Shown here one piece after another: positions 34,657 through 46,149 of a DNA stretch of 64,000 nt. Within the stretch, counting starts at the first letter, position 1; every line of letters begins with the position of its first letter. The stretch is from Gordionus sp. m RMFG-2023 (lineage: Eukaryota > Nematomorpha > Gordioida > Chordodea > Parachordodidae), in NCBI RefSeq assembly GCF_954871325.1, contig NC_088779.1:29963752-30027751 (forward strand), given 5' to 3'. The notes under the pieces are model-generated. The model was not told the origin of the DNA. It did not search any database and worked only from the letters and a program-made list of their open reading frames with translations. The translations under genes were made by a program, and so were the position numbers.

Positions 34657-35101
34657 CTATATTAATGTTTTAACGAGGCTTGCTGCAAGTCGAGGGAGAC
34701 AAATATTAAACACGTATAGCTCTGCTTTTGACTCAACAATAACATATAAAATATGAAATTCTTCATCAACATTAGCTCTAATTTCCTTGAGTTCTAATAA
34801 AATGCTCTCCGCTATTCTCATCTTCTTAATCAAGTCAATGTTACGTTTTTGAAAAGTATTACATAAAATAGTTGTATAATTAAATAATACATTCTAATGA
34901 GAAAAAAAATTTGGAATAAGCATTGAATCCAATAATTTTCTTGCTTCGGAGGAAATATTTCTTTCAAGCCATTGTGATATTTCAGTAATAGCATTAATAA
35001 TGGGCTCTTCTAACTCCATAAAAGCTGTTACTGCTTGATGGCGGAGATTCGATCTCGTTGGACAAGCTTGCAATTTCTTTCTCCCTGTTGGAAGGAGTTT
35101 C
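34657..35101 (-). pseudogene. hAT transposase relic (ZMYM1/ZBED-like)
   Basis: Minus-strand reading gives KKLQACPTRSNLRHQAVTA, EPIINAITEISQWLERN, NTFQKRNIDLIKKMRIAES and VESKAELYVFNICLPRLAA. The CPTR(W/S)N..(Y/H)QAV pattern is the hAT transposase motif usually written C-x-TRWNSRY, at the end of the catalytic core. An in-frame stop lies near 34893-34895 and another near 34657. The N-terminal BED finger and the C-terminal hATC are not visible nearby. This is a transposon relic or a decayed domesticated copy. Confidence 0.6.
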
Positions 35102-35448
35102 AGAGATAATTATTATTTGACTAGAAATTTAGATAAATATTACGCCCCTAAAATTTGAAAATAATAGGTATATAATTGCATTTAATAATAATCTATAATC
35201 TACATTTTAAACCACATTGACATTAAATAATAAATATTATATAAAGTTATATACATACATATATTTTATAATGTAAAAATACACAATTTACAACAATTAT
35301 CATTTTTAATTATAAAAAAACATTTGGAGAGATTTTTAAGATTCAAATCTTTTAACCGATATCATCTTGTTCAAATTTATATTTTAGTATTCTTTATGGG
35401 AAATTAGGAATAAACATATGCAAATTAATTAATTAATTAATTAATTAC

Positions 35449-35652
<204 letters not shown>

Positions 35653-35654
35653 CT

Positions 35655-37145
35655 TATGCAATTTTATACAATTAAATAACGAGATTCAAGGCTTTCTATT
35701 TTATTATTTTAATATTCTTTGCATATTCATATTCCTAATAACCTATCAAAAATTTTATCCAATTTCCCATCTTTATACATTTCTCCCAGTAATTTCATTC
35801 GAAATTATCAGTATATAATATTTTGAAAAATTTACTTACAATATATAATAATAAACAAAATTGTCAATAATTTTTTGCCAGAATAGAATAGTATTTTCAT
35901 TAATTTACTTCTAAAAAAATGAATATTCAAGCGTAGCGACTATATAAAAAATTCATATATTAGTTATTTTTAAACGAGTTATTTATTTATTCTTAGAATA
36001 CGGCTAGGCTAAGCTATTAGAAATGTCTTCTTTCTGTTCTTCTCTGCTTATTGTAAAAGCTAGTATAGCAAAAAATATGCTAAATTTTAGACAGCTTCAC
36101 TCAGTTTTTTAAAACTTATTTTACGTTTTTGATTATATATATGATTACATGCGATTTTCAACCAGGAACAAAGCAGGAACATAGCACAGGAACAAAGGAG
36201 GAGTGGAAAAAAAAATTATTATTCTTCCCAAAAATTATATCTATGAAAATTATGACTGGCTGGTCCAAATCCAACATACTTTCAGGACTCTAATAAAAAA
36301 CTTTTAAATTGTAAAAATAAATATTCCTTTAAAATTAAATTTTTTTTTAGTATTAATGAAATTTAAACATAAAAGAAATATAAATAGGTCTTAGGTGAGA
36401 ACTAATTTTAAATATTTCCCCAGTCTGTCAATGTCAATCTGGGAATTCGAGGCCCTGTGTCTGTGTGAGTTAAATCGCTCTTTTGTTATCGTTTTATTTT
36501 ATATTTTATAAACGACACTGAAATCTCCGTTCGTTTCAAATCGCGTTTAAGTTAACTCCTTAGAACTTGCTAGAATAATATGGCATCCATTTACAAATAA
36601 TCTTCCGCGCCAATTAAATTAAACTTATTTTTTTGGGTTCATTTTATTGGATAAAAATCGGTTCTTTGAAATGATTATTATTTTTTAATAAGAGATGTTG
36701 ACATGGTTTCGAAATCGAAATTTAGATACGTCACCATTTTACGATTCCATTTTGCAAAAATATTAGCGAATCCTAAGCAACTTAAGATACCCCGAAAAAA
36801 GTAATAAATCAATTTGATGATACGGTGTTTTTACTCGAAACGATCAGTTTTTTTAAATTGCCTAAATTCTTAGTAAAGCTCTTAGACCCTAAAAATTGTT
36901 GAATTTAGCTTCTAAGCTGAGTCTCAACTAGAAGATCGATTAGAATATTTCTTCTGAATAAAGATTTGGCTGCGCTGGTTTATAGTTTGACTAAAGATAG
37001 GTAGAAAAGCAACACTAGAAAATGATATGTATCTTTAACTTAAATAATAATATGTGATGAGTATGTTCTTAGAAAATTTATTTTATGGCATAATTTTCGG
37101 ATATTTTATTAAATTTATATATATAAACTATTTTTCGAAAATTTA
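35655..37145. other. Upstream of the TGF-beta-like locus; no exon assigned
   Basis: The signal-peptide and early propeptide exons of the downstream locus would be expected here, but I could not identify them. 36830-36985 carries words of the fold-back/TTTAGCTTCTAAGCTGAGTC repeat also seen at 54590-54750. Confidence 0.35.
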
Positions 37146-37146
37146 A

Positions 37147-38247
37147 AGAAAGGAGACATCGGAAGGGAGATTCGTTCGATACCTGGACATTTAATATAAC
37201 TCCACCAGTATTGCACGAGTTAATCTTTAAATTCCCGTCAGATAGATTGCTAATGAATGGGCCAGATATTAGTTTCAAGTTACAATTTTTATCTTTATCG
37301 GGTTGTTATTTATTTTTTTTAAATTAACCTTGTTTTTTGAGATTATATATAATTTTAAAGATATGAAGGTAAGATAATTTCTTGAGTTAGGTAAAAAGAA
37401 CAATATATTTTCATTTTCCAATGCCCTTAAAGTTAATCCCGATACATAAAATTTGGAGCCTTGGTTAGAAATTTTATGCTATATAGGTTAATTAGTAGAT
37501 GGAATGATTGACAATACGTAAATAGGGAGTAGGAATTCATATCATTTTTTGAAGGATAAATAAAGTAATGAATTATCTGAAAATACAAACTGCGCTAATT
37601 TTATATATATATAATGTTTAATAAATGATATACTCTGTGATAAATTTAAGCTATTCTTGTTAAAATATATGAAAGGATTATTTTCCATTAATATTAAAAA
37701 CTTGTAAATAATAACGTGGGAATACGGAAAACTGAATGCTACGAAATTTCTTTTAGAGTATTAGATTATCATTTTATGCGGGGAATTTGCTTCTAGTGAA
37801 TATTGTGTCAATTAGACGCTGACAATGCCAATCAGCACCATAAGTGTTGATTGAATAACCCCCTCCCCCCACATTAGTTTAATAGTGTATTGTATAATGT
37901 TTGGTTTGCAGATCCATGTTTATTATAATTTTAAAGATAAAGAAAGAAAAATGCATTTTATTGATATATATTGGTTTTAAAAGGATCACGCGACGTGGCA
38001 CACATCAATATTCTTTCAGATGATAAGGGGATGTTTAATTTTAATAGTCAAATAATTCAAGGAGAATTTATAAAATATCAAACTCTCTCTGACAGGGATA
38101 AGAAAAAAATAAATGTTAGCTCAATTCCAAATGTGCTGTGCCACCGTGGAATACGATTCCTTCGATACACTATGGATAGATAGTAATAACACTGTTCATA
38201 AGTTTAGGATGAATAACGCGTCGGCAAAAAGGTGCGCTTGTGTTTGA
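37147..38247 (+). pseudogene. TGF-beta superfamily ligand-like gene, apparently degenerate
   Basis: Four pieces line up in the order of a TGF-beta-type precursor. (1) 37147-37302: DSFDTWTFNITPPVLHELI, matching the propeptide pattern W-x-(S/T)-F-(D/N)-(V/I)-T-P-x-V. (2) About 37400-37490: SNALKVNPDT, a stop, then NLEPWLEI, like the end of a propeptide. (3) 37700-37810: RKTECYEISFRVLDYHFM, resembling the start of the mature cystine-knot domain, followed by in-frame stops. (4) About 37985-38247: FNSQIIQGEFIKYQTLSD and SSIPNV, then in another frame CCATVEYDSFDTLWIDSN and a terminal KRCACV-stop, the family's CC...CxCx ending. The frame change falls exactly at the double-cysteine motif (38129-38140). 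Such ligands are secreted dimeric growth factors. The stops and frame change suggest a host pseudogene; undetected splicing or a sequence error are alternatives. The subfamily cannot be assigned. Confidence 0.55.
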
Positions 38248-38259
38248 ATTATATATTAT

Positions 38260-39035
38260 ATATATTGGGGAACTAAACTATAACAATTATGCAGTTTTTT
38301 TATTAAAAAAATACATTTATTGACAATTGGTTGTTTTACAAATTTATGTTATGTGTTCTAATAATATTTTGCGTTGCAAGGACAGTGAAAAAAGGGAAAT
38401 TGGGAATTAAGAAGCATGGATATTAGATCTCACTCTACTTGATTTATAATTCCTGACCACCTATAAAGAAGTTGAAAATGAATTTTTTTTTTTAAAGAGT
38501 CTCATCTTAAACTTATTTGATTTCCATTTTATTAGGACATATTTGGGATTTATAATCTTTTGTGATACGTCACCAACTTATGTATAACCCATTTATAACT
38601 CATGGCCATATCATATTCCTCTTTATTTGGGTTTAACCTTTGTTAATAAGTAAGTAATTATAAGTAGCAGCAGCTGATGAAAATTTTTTACAAAGTTATT
38701 TTAGCTCAAAACTTTTTCTTACCAATTAAATTTAAAATATTTTAATAAATTTCGGGAAATTTAAAGAATTTTAATTATTTTAAGATAATCAATTCCTATC
38801 ATCCTATAATACATCTTTAGTGTGAAATGCCAATTTTCGGGATTTTTTTTTTTTGAAAAGCGAATTAAAGAAGAATTAGCACCTTAATTTATTATCCGGG
38901 GAGTTTAAAGGCATAAAATTTCTAAATTTATGATTAAACTTTAAAAAAAAAATGTCAAGTGAAAAACTGGTGGGATGAATGGCCACCCTCAACTTTTACC
39001 TCAAATGTTTTTAGAAATATACATCTATATAATCG
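38260..39035. other. No gene seen
   Basis: AT-rich flank 3' of the TGF-beta-like locus, without exon-like sequence. Confidence 0.4.
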
Positions 39036-39039
39036 GTGA

Positions 39040-39263
39040 TATTGTTAAACGGATCATTTTGAACCGACCTTTTAAAACGGCTAACTCGATATTTTAGCCG
39101 GAAAAATATTTTCCTAAACTTCAAGATTTCGACAATATATGTCTAGACCTTTGTTCCTTCTTATGAGCAAAATCTTCAAGCTTTGCGTAATACTTTTCTT
39201 GATGAAATATCGAGTTAGCGGTTTATAAAAAATCGGCTCAAACCGAACCGTTTTAACAACACT
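39040..39263. mobile_element. Fold-back MITE, GTTAAACGGCTA family, best copy
   Basis: 224 bp. Left arm: TTGTTAAACGG ... AAAACGGCTAACTCGATATTT. Right arm: GAAATATCGAGTTAGCGGTT ... ACCGTTTTAACAACAC, the inverse of the left arm. The middle has TTATGAGCAAAATCTTCAAG. Related copies: 2154, 11821, 16034, 26590, 42560, 50635 and weaker ones near 49290 and 54590. It is non-coding and could fold into a near-complete hairpin. Confidence 0.8.
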
Positions 39264-39269
39264 AATATT

Positions 39270-41005
39270 CGGTTATGTATATTTGGGTTACATGTTGCAT
39301 TATCAAGCTATCTTCGATTCTTTTATCTGTCGCGAGCTAAAAAGTTGGCCACTTATCCCCTGGTATCCCTAAAAAACTATTTTAACAATTTCTAATAGTT
39401 GACAAATATTCGAGATAAATTATCTAAAATATGAGGTGGGGGGGGGCAAAAAAATTGTTGAAACCAAACATATGCTTATACCGTTTTTTTTATTCTAGCA
39501 TTTCGTTTTTATAAACGAAGTCAAACTATCGCTCAAACCCAAAATTTGCGATAATAATATTATGGCGGGGAACTAAAGCGGGAAAGCACCGCTAGGATAA
39601 TGGTTAATAGTGAATATATTTTATAATGATATTTTTTAAAAAAAATTGATTTTGAAAGATCAATTCGATAACAGGTAAACCTTAAATAATAATACTTTGA
39701 ACTTAGAAATTGGTTTAAAATAAAAAATTATTACATGATTATGAAATTTCTGGGCTATCCTATCCCATGCTTTTCCTAAAAAACAAGGATTTTAAACAAT
39801 TTTTGTTTTTTTTTTGGACAAAATATGAAAATAAATATGATAGCAAATTTAAAATTTGTTTTTTTTTTAAATTCACATTTTTTAATTTTTGAAGATTTAA
39901 AATGATTTCCGACATATACAATTACCTTTTGTATTATTATTAATTCTCATTGGTTTTTTTTTTCATTTAAATACTCTTTTCGAGAATTGGAAAATATTTT
40001 TTAGCCCCCATTCCTAGCACACGATCAAGATTCGTAGACTTAGAGTAATTCCTTAAAACTCCATTATTTAAAAAAGAACTTATATCCTTAACCTATATAT
40101 AAGATCCTCAAGTAAAAATATAATATAGTAGGGAGTAAATGAATCAAATTTCCTTTTTGTTAAATATTTTGTTTAAACACTATTTAATTAATTATTTGTA
40201 TTATAATATAGGCATCTTTTGTTTTCGTAATCATTTCTGTTACCATATTGGAACATCGGTATAAAAATAACTATGTTTTACTTGAATAAGACAAAATCTG
40301 ACAAGCTGCCAATTATCAACACCTGATTTAGGTGAGTCAAGGTTTACAGAAAATGTAATTATTGCCTACTAGCCCATCTCATTAAGACCATAGGTTAAAA
40401 AAATAAATATAATTTTGAAGAAAGAAAGAAAGAAAGGATTGGAACCCTGAAAAAAAAATACTACGATAAAAGCTCTAAAAAAAAATCTTGAATATAGTAA
40501 ATACTGACCATTTAGTATATCTAAAGAAAAATATCCTGCTATATTTGGAAATTTTATATCTTTTATAATACTGGATTTTTGTCACTTGGTTGTAATACCT
40601 TAAAAAAAAAACCAGAGTTTATTTTTTCTAGAAATTTCGTTAGCCATTTTAATTGTAATATAAATAACCACATGAATAGTGATCTGTAACGAGCATGAAA
40701 TTATCTAAAGAAGGAAATAATATTTAATCGAAAGATGTATTGGGTAAAACACTGTGAAACTTTAAGTACAAAGGGGTTGAGTTCTACTACAATTAAAATT
40801 GGAACTTTTGCTTTATGAGAGGGGAAAATTTGAACTTAATACAGATTACTTATGCGATACATAATTTGGCTGAAAATTTTTAAACATCTTAATTGTTTTT
40901 ATAGAGCAAAATGTGTTTGAGGTCCGATAATTTTTAAGAATTAAAATATGAATCAATTATTTTCAAATTACATTTATAAAATAGAGAGGAAATGTTGGTG
41001 GTTAA
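39270..41005. other. No gene seen
   Basis: AT-rich with a poly-G tract near 39437. Nothing exon-like was found on either strand. Confidence 0.35.
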
Positions 41006-41007
41006 AT

Positions 41008-41270
41008 GAGACCTGCATTTGCAAGCGTTGTTGAATGCAAATCAGCTGGGCCCGCCATTTTGGTAACCCCCCATACAGTAATTATATTCTCACATAACTA
41101 CTATATATATATTCTTTTAAATAGATGTATTATCCTAATTTTAAGATGTAGATTGATTTTATTCGAAAATATGTTATTTAGAAAAGAATGGGTAATCAAA
41201 ATGGCATCCCCAGCTGTGTTTTTTTAAAATTTAATGTACACTTTTAATGAATGCCATCGTCAAATTAGGT
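41008..41270. mobile_element. MITE, CCTAGACTGACG family (copy 2, degraded ends)
   Basis: Shares GCGTTGTTGAATGCAAATCAGCTGG and CGCCATTTTGGTAACCCC with the other copies on the left, and inverse GGGTAATCAAAATGGC and TTAATGAATGCCATCGTCAA on the right. The outermost terminus is eroded. The 73-codon frame through it is not a gene. Confidence 0.7.
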
Positions 41271-41274
41271 TATT

Positions 41275-42555
41275 ATTATTATGTTTATCGCGTATTTATA
41301 TAATTTATTCATTTTTAAACGAACGAAAAATAGTATTCTAAAATGAAACATTTATCAATCTAAATTATTAATTTTGAGTGAAATATATTATCACCTTTAA
41401 TTAATTAAAATTAAAATTAAATTAACTTGATTATTGAATATCACGATTATATTACCATCAAATCAATATACTTCAAAGCGCCTTATCTTAGTGTCATAAA
41501 AATATCGATTAATTTTTTATATTTTATCCTTTAAGATGGAACCAGCTATAACTTATCGTTATAACCACTTACCCTAATTACGGAAACAATGTCTTAATAT
41601 TTCTTTCGTATAAAATAAGTAATAACCTATTTCGAATAGCATATACTTTGCGAATTTGCGAATTTGCGAATTTGATCAGTTTATCGATGATTAGTTTGAA
41701 AATATTATTAAGTTTATTGAGGTTTAAGCAAAAAAAAGTGGACCACTCTGCCCCTGTTCTCCCTACTTGACCCCGTAATAAACAATTATAATTATATTTA
41801 TTTTAATCAGTTTTCTTTGAAATATAAAAAGAACACAAATGTAAGAGTTGTCAGAAATGCAGATTAATCAACTAGGAAAAAAAAAATTTTTTTTTTTTGC
41901 TTAAAGGTTATTTCTGGAAATTATTAAACAAGCATTATCGATTTCTTTGAATAGTTTATTTATCATAATATTCTCGATTACGAATTGTGAGCTCATTCTG
42001 AATGTGGATAATTCTAAATGATTTTAGTAATTCTAAGCCTTCTGCAAGGTTTTACAGAAAAATCTTGTAATATTTCTAATTGCCCTTCCACTTATAATAC
42101 CTCAATGATTTGCTTAAGGGATAAAAAAAAGAAGATGTTCGTCACTAATTAGATTGGCATATCGGTTGAAAGCCCATAATTTTTTTTTCTAAACCAGAAA
42201 GGCTACGCAGTACGCCGCTTCCTTCTTAGGTCCTATTCTTATATGCCTTAAATAATTTTAATCTTACGATTATTATTTTTTTGATATATATATATTAACT
42301 TTATAAATGGCTTCATTTTCTTTCTAAAATTTTTTTATTATTTTTAAAATAATGCTAGTCTATATATATATATAGTTATAATAATTTTAACAAATGGATT
42401 TATATTTTTCTTATATAATAATATATTTTTTCTTAATATCGGGTACCCTGACATCTATATATTTATATAAATAAAATTGAAAAATTATATGTAAAAGCTA
42501 ATGACACAAAACGAATTGATAGACATTACGTTATTTATACGGGTTCGGTTAGATT
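41275..42555. other. No gene seen
   Basis: AT-rich. A short (GCGAATTT)n run lies at 41651-41674. No coding signal was found. Confidence 0.35.
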
Positions 42556-42559
42556 CGGA

Positions 42560-42800
42560 TAGTGCTGTTAAACGACCCGGATTTAGGGCCGATCTTCTTT
42601 TTGTAAATAGCCAACTCGATATTTTATCCGGAAAAAAATAATATTTATTTTGATCATAGAGGGCGCAAATGTTTTGGGCATCTATTTAGCAAAATTTTGA
42701 CGATTTAAGCAAATATTAGTTATTTTTTCTGGAATAAAATATTGAGCTAGCCCGTTTTTTTTTAAAAATCGGCTCGAATGGAGGCGTTAATTGTGTGACG
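42560..42800. mobile_element. Fold-back MITE copy, GTTAAACGGCTA family
   Basis: GTGCTGTTAAACGACCCGG, then AGCCAACTCGATATTTTATCC, closing with AAAATATTGAGCTAGCCCG and ATCGGCTCGAATGGAGGCG. The family order is kept, with AT-rich inserts in the middle. Confidence 0.7.
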
Positions 42801-43085
42801 CAATTGCGAGTTCCGCCGGATATCGTATTATTCTCCTCATTATGGAGATACGATGTCGCCGCGTGTCACTATAAATTCGCACGCTAAATGATAACATTCT
42901 AGCGATTAGGAGCATCTGTTAGAGTTATTTAGTAGAAATATTATTTTATTTTTTTTTGAGAATATTTTAAAAAAAATTGGAAAAATATTATTTGGCTTTA
43001 TGATATATTACCTAATAATTTTGCAATCCTTTCTATAAAGATGTTTATTTAAAAAAATATATATATAATGTATTATATTAATAAT

Positions 43086-43380
43086 ACCTAGACTGACGAT
43101 TCATTCATTAAAAGTGTACATCAATGCAAATCAGCTGGGGACGCCATCTTGGTTACACTAATCATTATTAAAATTTTAAACGAGAGCCATCTGACGCAAA
43201 CTTTATTAAAAGAATTGCCTGGTCATCGAGATAATAAGGAATACAAGTTATCAATTTAATAGTAGTTTTTAACATGAGAATAATTACTATACGTGTTACC
43301 AAAATGGCGGGTCCAGCTGATTTGCCTTCAACGACTCTTAAAAATGCATTTTAATGAATGAATGAATCGTCAGTCTAGGT
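43086..43380. mobile_element. MITE, CCTAGACTGACG family (copy 3, best ends)
   Basis: 295 bp. It starts ACCTAGACTGACGATTCATT and ends with the exact inverse AATGAATCGTCAGTCTAGGT. Further inverted pairs run inward (CAAATCAGCTGGGGACGCC against GGCGGGTCCAGCTGATTTG), so most of the element can fold on itself. TA flanks both ends. Confidence 0.9.
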
Positions 43381-43924
43381 ATTGTATATGTCATTGGTGA
43401 ATATATATGTGTTGGCGTCAATGTGTTTTTCCCGGTAATAGTCTTATTTTTTTTTCAACTTTGAATCACTATTTTGAAGCGCTTTTTTTAACTTATAATT
43501 TAAAGATTTAATTTTACCCGGAAATGGATCCATTATGTTTTGGAATACCTTACCCTATAAATTTCGGAACAATTTTGCCACGAAACTTTTGAACTTAATG
43601 AAAAATTTATATTCGATTTTTCCCAAAGTATTTTTTTTATATAAATTATAAATCACCCTCAAAGGTTTAACAGCAAAGATTATCTACAATTCATCGTAAG
43701 ATAGGCTATTCCAAACATATAACGGAATTGTATTTCCGGTAAAATATATTTAAAAAGTAGAAAGATTGACACGTTGTCGGAAATAAACACATTGACGCTG
43801 AAACATATATAACGAATAAAAATAATCCTATGATATTATTTATACCATTCATTTTCTCTTCCTTTTCTATAAAGTTGTGTGTGTGTTTTAAAAAAAAATA
43901 AATAATATATATAATATATTATAT

Positions 43925-44300
43925 TAGAGATCTGCAAAAGTAGGCCAGGCGGCCCAAAACCGGCCCGTTGAGTTCAGGCCGGGTCGGGCTTAATATATTT
44001 TTAAAAAAATTCGGGCCGGATTAGTCAGGTCTTGGAATTTTTTTTTAAAAAATATATCTAAATTTATCAATTTTATAATTGAATTTTTTTGTGTAAAATA
44101 AAAATATTCGATTTTATTCATAGAAACTAGACGTCATGTTATCTATGTTCAAAATATTCAGGCTTGGGCAATATTATACTGGATGAAATAGTGAGTTTAC
44201 CATTTTTAAAAGTCGACTCAAAGCGAGACTGCAGGGGAGGGAGCGAATTTTTTTAAAACCATAACCGTGGTTTGGGTACCTCTGCGCAGGTCTTTGATTT
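43925..44300. mobile_element. GC-rich hAT-like MITE with nested fold-back fragment
   Basis: Left end AGAGATCTGCAAAAGTAGGCC with GGCCGGGTCGGGC; right end GGTACCTCTGCGCAGGTCTTTG. 44150-44235 inside it matches the right arm of the fold-back MITE (GGATGAAATAGTGAGTTTACC, GTCGACTCAAAGCGAG), which implies insertion of one element into the other. Confidence 0.6.
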
Positions 44301-44526
44301 GGGGTTCCCGATAATTCAGGCAACCCCTCATATTTTTTTAATCAAAATTTTGAATTCCAATCAAATTTCTATTGAACTACTGTTAGTTTTGATTGATCAA
44401 ACAACTGTATAAGTTGATGCAGAATCTTGGCCCCCCCCCCTCCAGCGGTTTCCAAATTATACAGGTTTTACTGTATTTGAATTATATTATATTCTTCTAA
44501 TGTATAAATACACTTATAAATTTCTC

Positions 44527-44544
44527 CCTTTCTCTTTCTCTTTC

Positions 44545-44642
<98 letters not shown>
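44527..44642. repeat. (TTTC)n microsatellite
   Basis: Imperfect TTTCTC lead-in, then about 95 bp of TTTC. Confidence 0.97.
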
Positions 44643-44643
<1 letters not shown>

Positions 44644-44649
44644 AAACTT

Positions 44650-46045
44650 CTCTTGCAAAAAAAAGGGAAAGAAATATTTTCATTTTATTACTATACTTTT
44701 ATTTCGTATATTCTCAATGACTCTTTGAATATTAGCAAAATCTATTTTCCTTGGTCCCATATTTGAGGGAAAATTTATTTTCCAGGGCGTGGTAATAATA
44801 TAATCCATTTTCCTGGGCGTGGTAAAAAGATAATCTATCTTATAAGTTATCTCGTTTGTCTTTACATCGGGTTTGTATGTTGGTTGAGATGGGATATGAT
44901 CAAATGTTACTAGAATTTTAAAAATAAAATTAAAAATATTAAATACAAAAAAGAAAGTTAGGATAAAACAAATAGTTATTAAAGAGAAAAACTCACCGAG
45001 GGCTAAATCTAAAATTAATAATAATAAAAAATAATTAGAAAAATATAATTAGAAAAATATTAAATATAAATTTAATTTTTATTTTTATTTTTAAAAAAAA
45101 TTTTACTTTTCAAATCGGTTATATCTTCATTTTCTCTGATTATCCTTTCAAGACCTTGTAAAGTTCCCAAAAGGGACATTAAAATTTATAGTATTGATAA
45201 CTTTTACCTTCTTTGAGTCCCTTGAAATTGATTCCTTATAAATAAAAAAAACAATTGTCATTATATTATTATTACTTATATACATATAAGATAATCCTTA
45301 AAATTATAGATATACATAGAGTTTTCAGTATCTTAAGTCAAAAAATTACATTTGCCAAAATTATTAGAATCGTTGACACTAAGTTTTTTTTAAATGACAG
45401 GAAAAACTTTCTTTAAGAATGACTAATGGTTATATTCACTCATGAATTCTAATTTTTAAAATTATTATATAATTTTTTAGTCAATCAATTTTTTTTTGAG
45501 AAACATTGTATGACACATCTCAAAGACAGGTGTCCCAAGTTTCTAATTGCAGAAAAATTGTCTGTTCTCTCCTTTAGAAGAAGTTATGGAATATTATGAG
45601 CCTTTAAACGATTTTAAACATAAAAACGTTTTTGAATAGAAAAAAATATATAGATATATATAAAATATTTTACTGGTTTCGGTTAGTCCATACTTGGCAT
45701 GTGCTATAGATTATTTTTAAAGAGAAAAAAAAAATATATTAAATTTTATACCACCAGGAAGAATGATTCCTCAACCAAATTAAGAAATAAATAAGGAAAA
45801 GTTGGTTGTCAAAAAGATAACCAATAAAATTTTTAGGTAAAAAAAAAAAATTTGATCAAAAAGACTTTTGTTTGAGTATTTTCAAAAAAAAAATGTTCTT
45901 CTAAAAAGAAATCTTCAGAGATCAAAATCTTTGAAGATTTTTTTTTTGATTCTGAAGAAGAGCATTTTTAAACTATGGTTTTTGATAAAATAAAAAAAAG
46001 TACAGGAAAAAAATAGGTGAATTATAGTACGAAGATATTCTAAAT
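44650..46045. other. No gene seen
   Basis: AT-rich. A short direct duplication TTCC(A/T)GGGCGTGGTAA occurs at about 44780-44795 and 44812-44828. There is no coding signal. Confidence 0.35.
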
Positions 46046-46048
46046 CGA

Positions 46049-46145
46049 ACACGTGATAGGAAAGGAAACACGTGATAGGAAAGGAAACACGTGATAGGAA
46101 AGGAAACACGTGATAGGAAAAGGAACACGTGATAAGAAGGGAAAC
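46049..46145. repeat. 19-bp tandem repeat carrying a CACGTG box in every unit
   Basis: Five copies of CACGTGATAGGAAAGGAAA, the last two slightly changed. Each copy carries the palindrome CACGTG, the core E-box bound by bHLH proteins. A sixth partial word AACGTGATAGACAAG follows at about 46262. No gene start is recognisable close by. Confidence 0.95.
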
Positions 46146-46149
46146 ATAG

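Noticed and set aside
41006-41227. 73-codon plus-strand frame
   Set aside because: It lies within a MITE copy and crosses its inverted arms.
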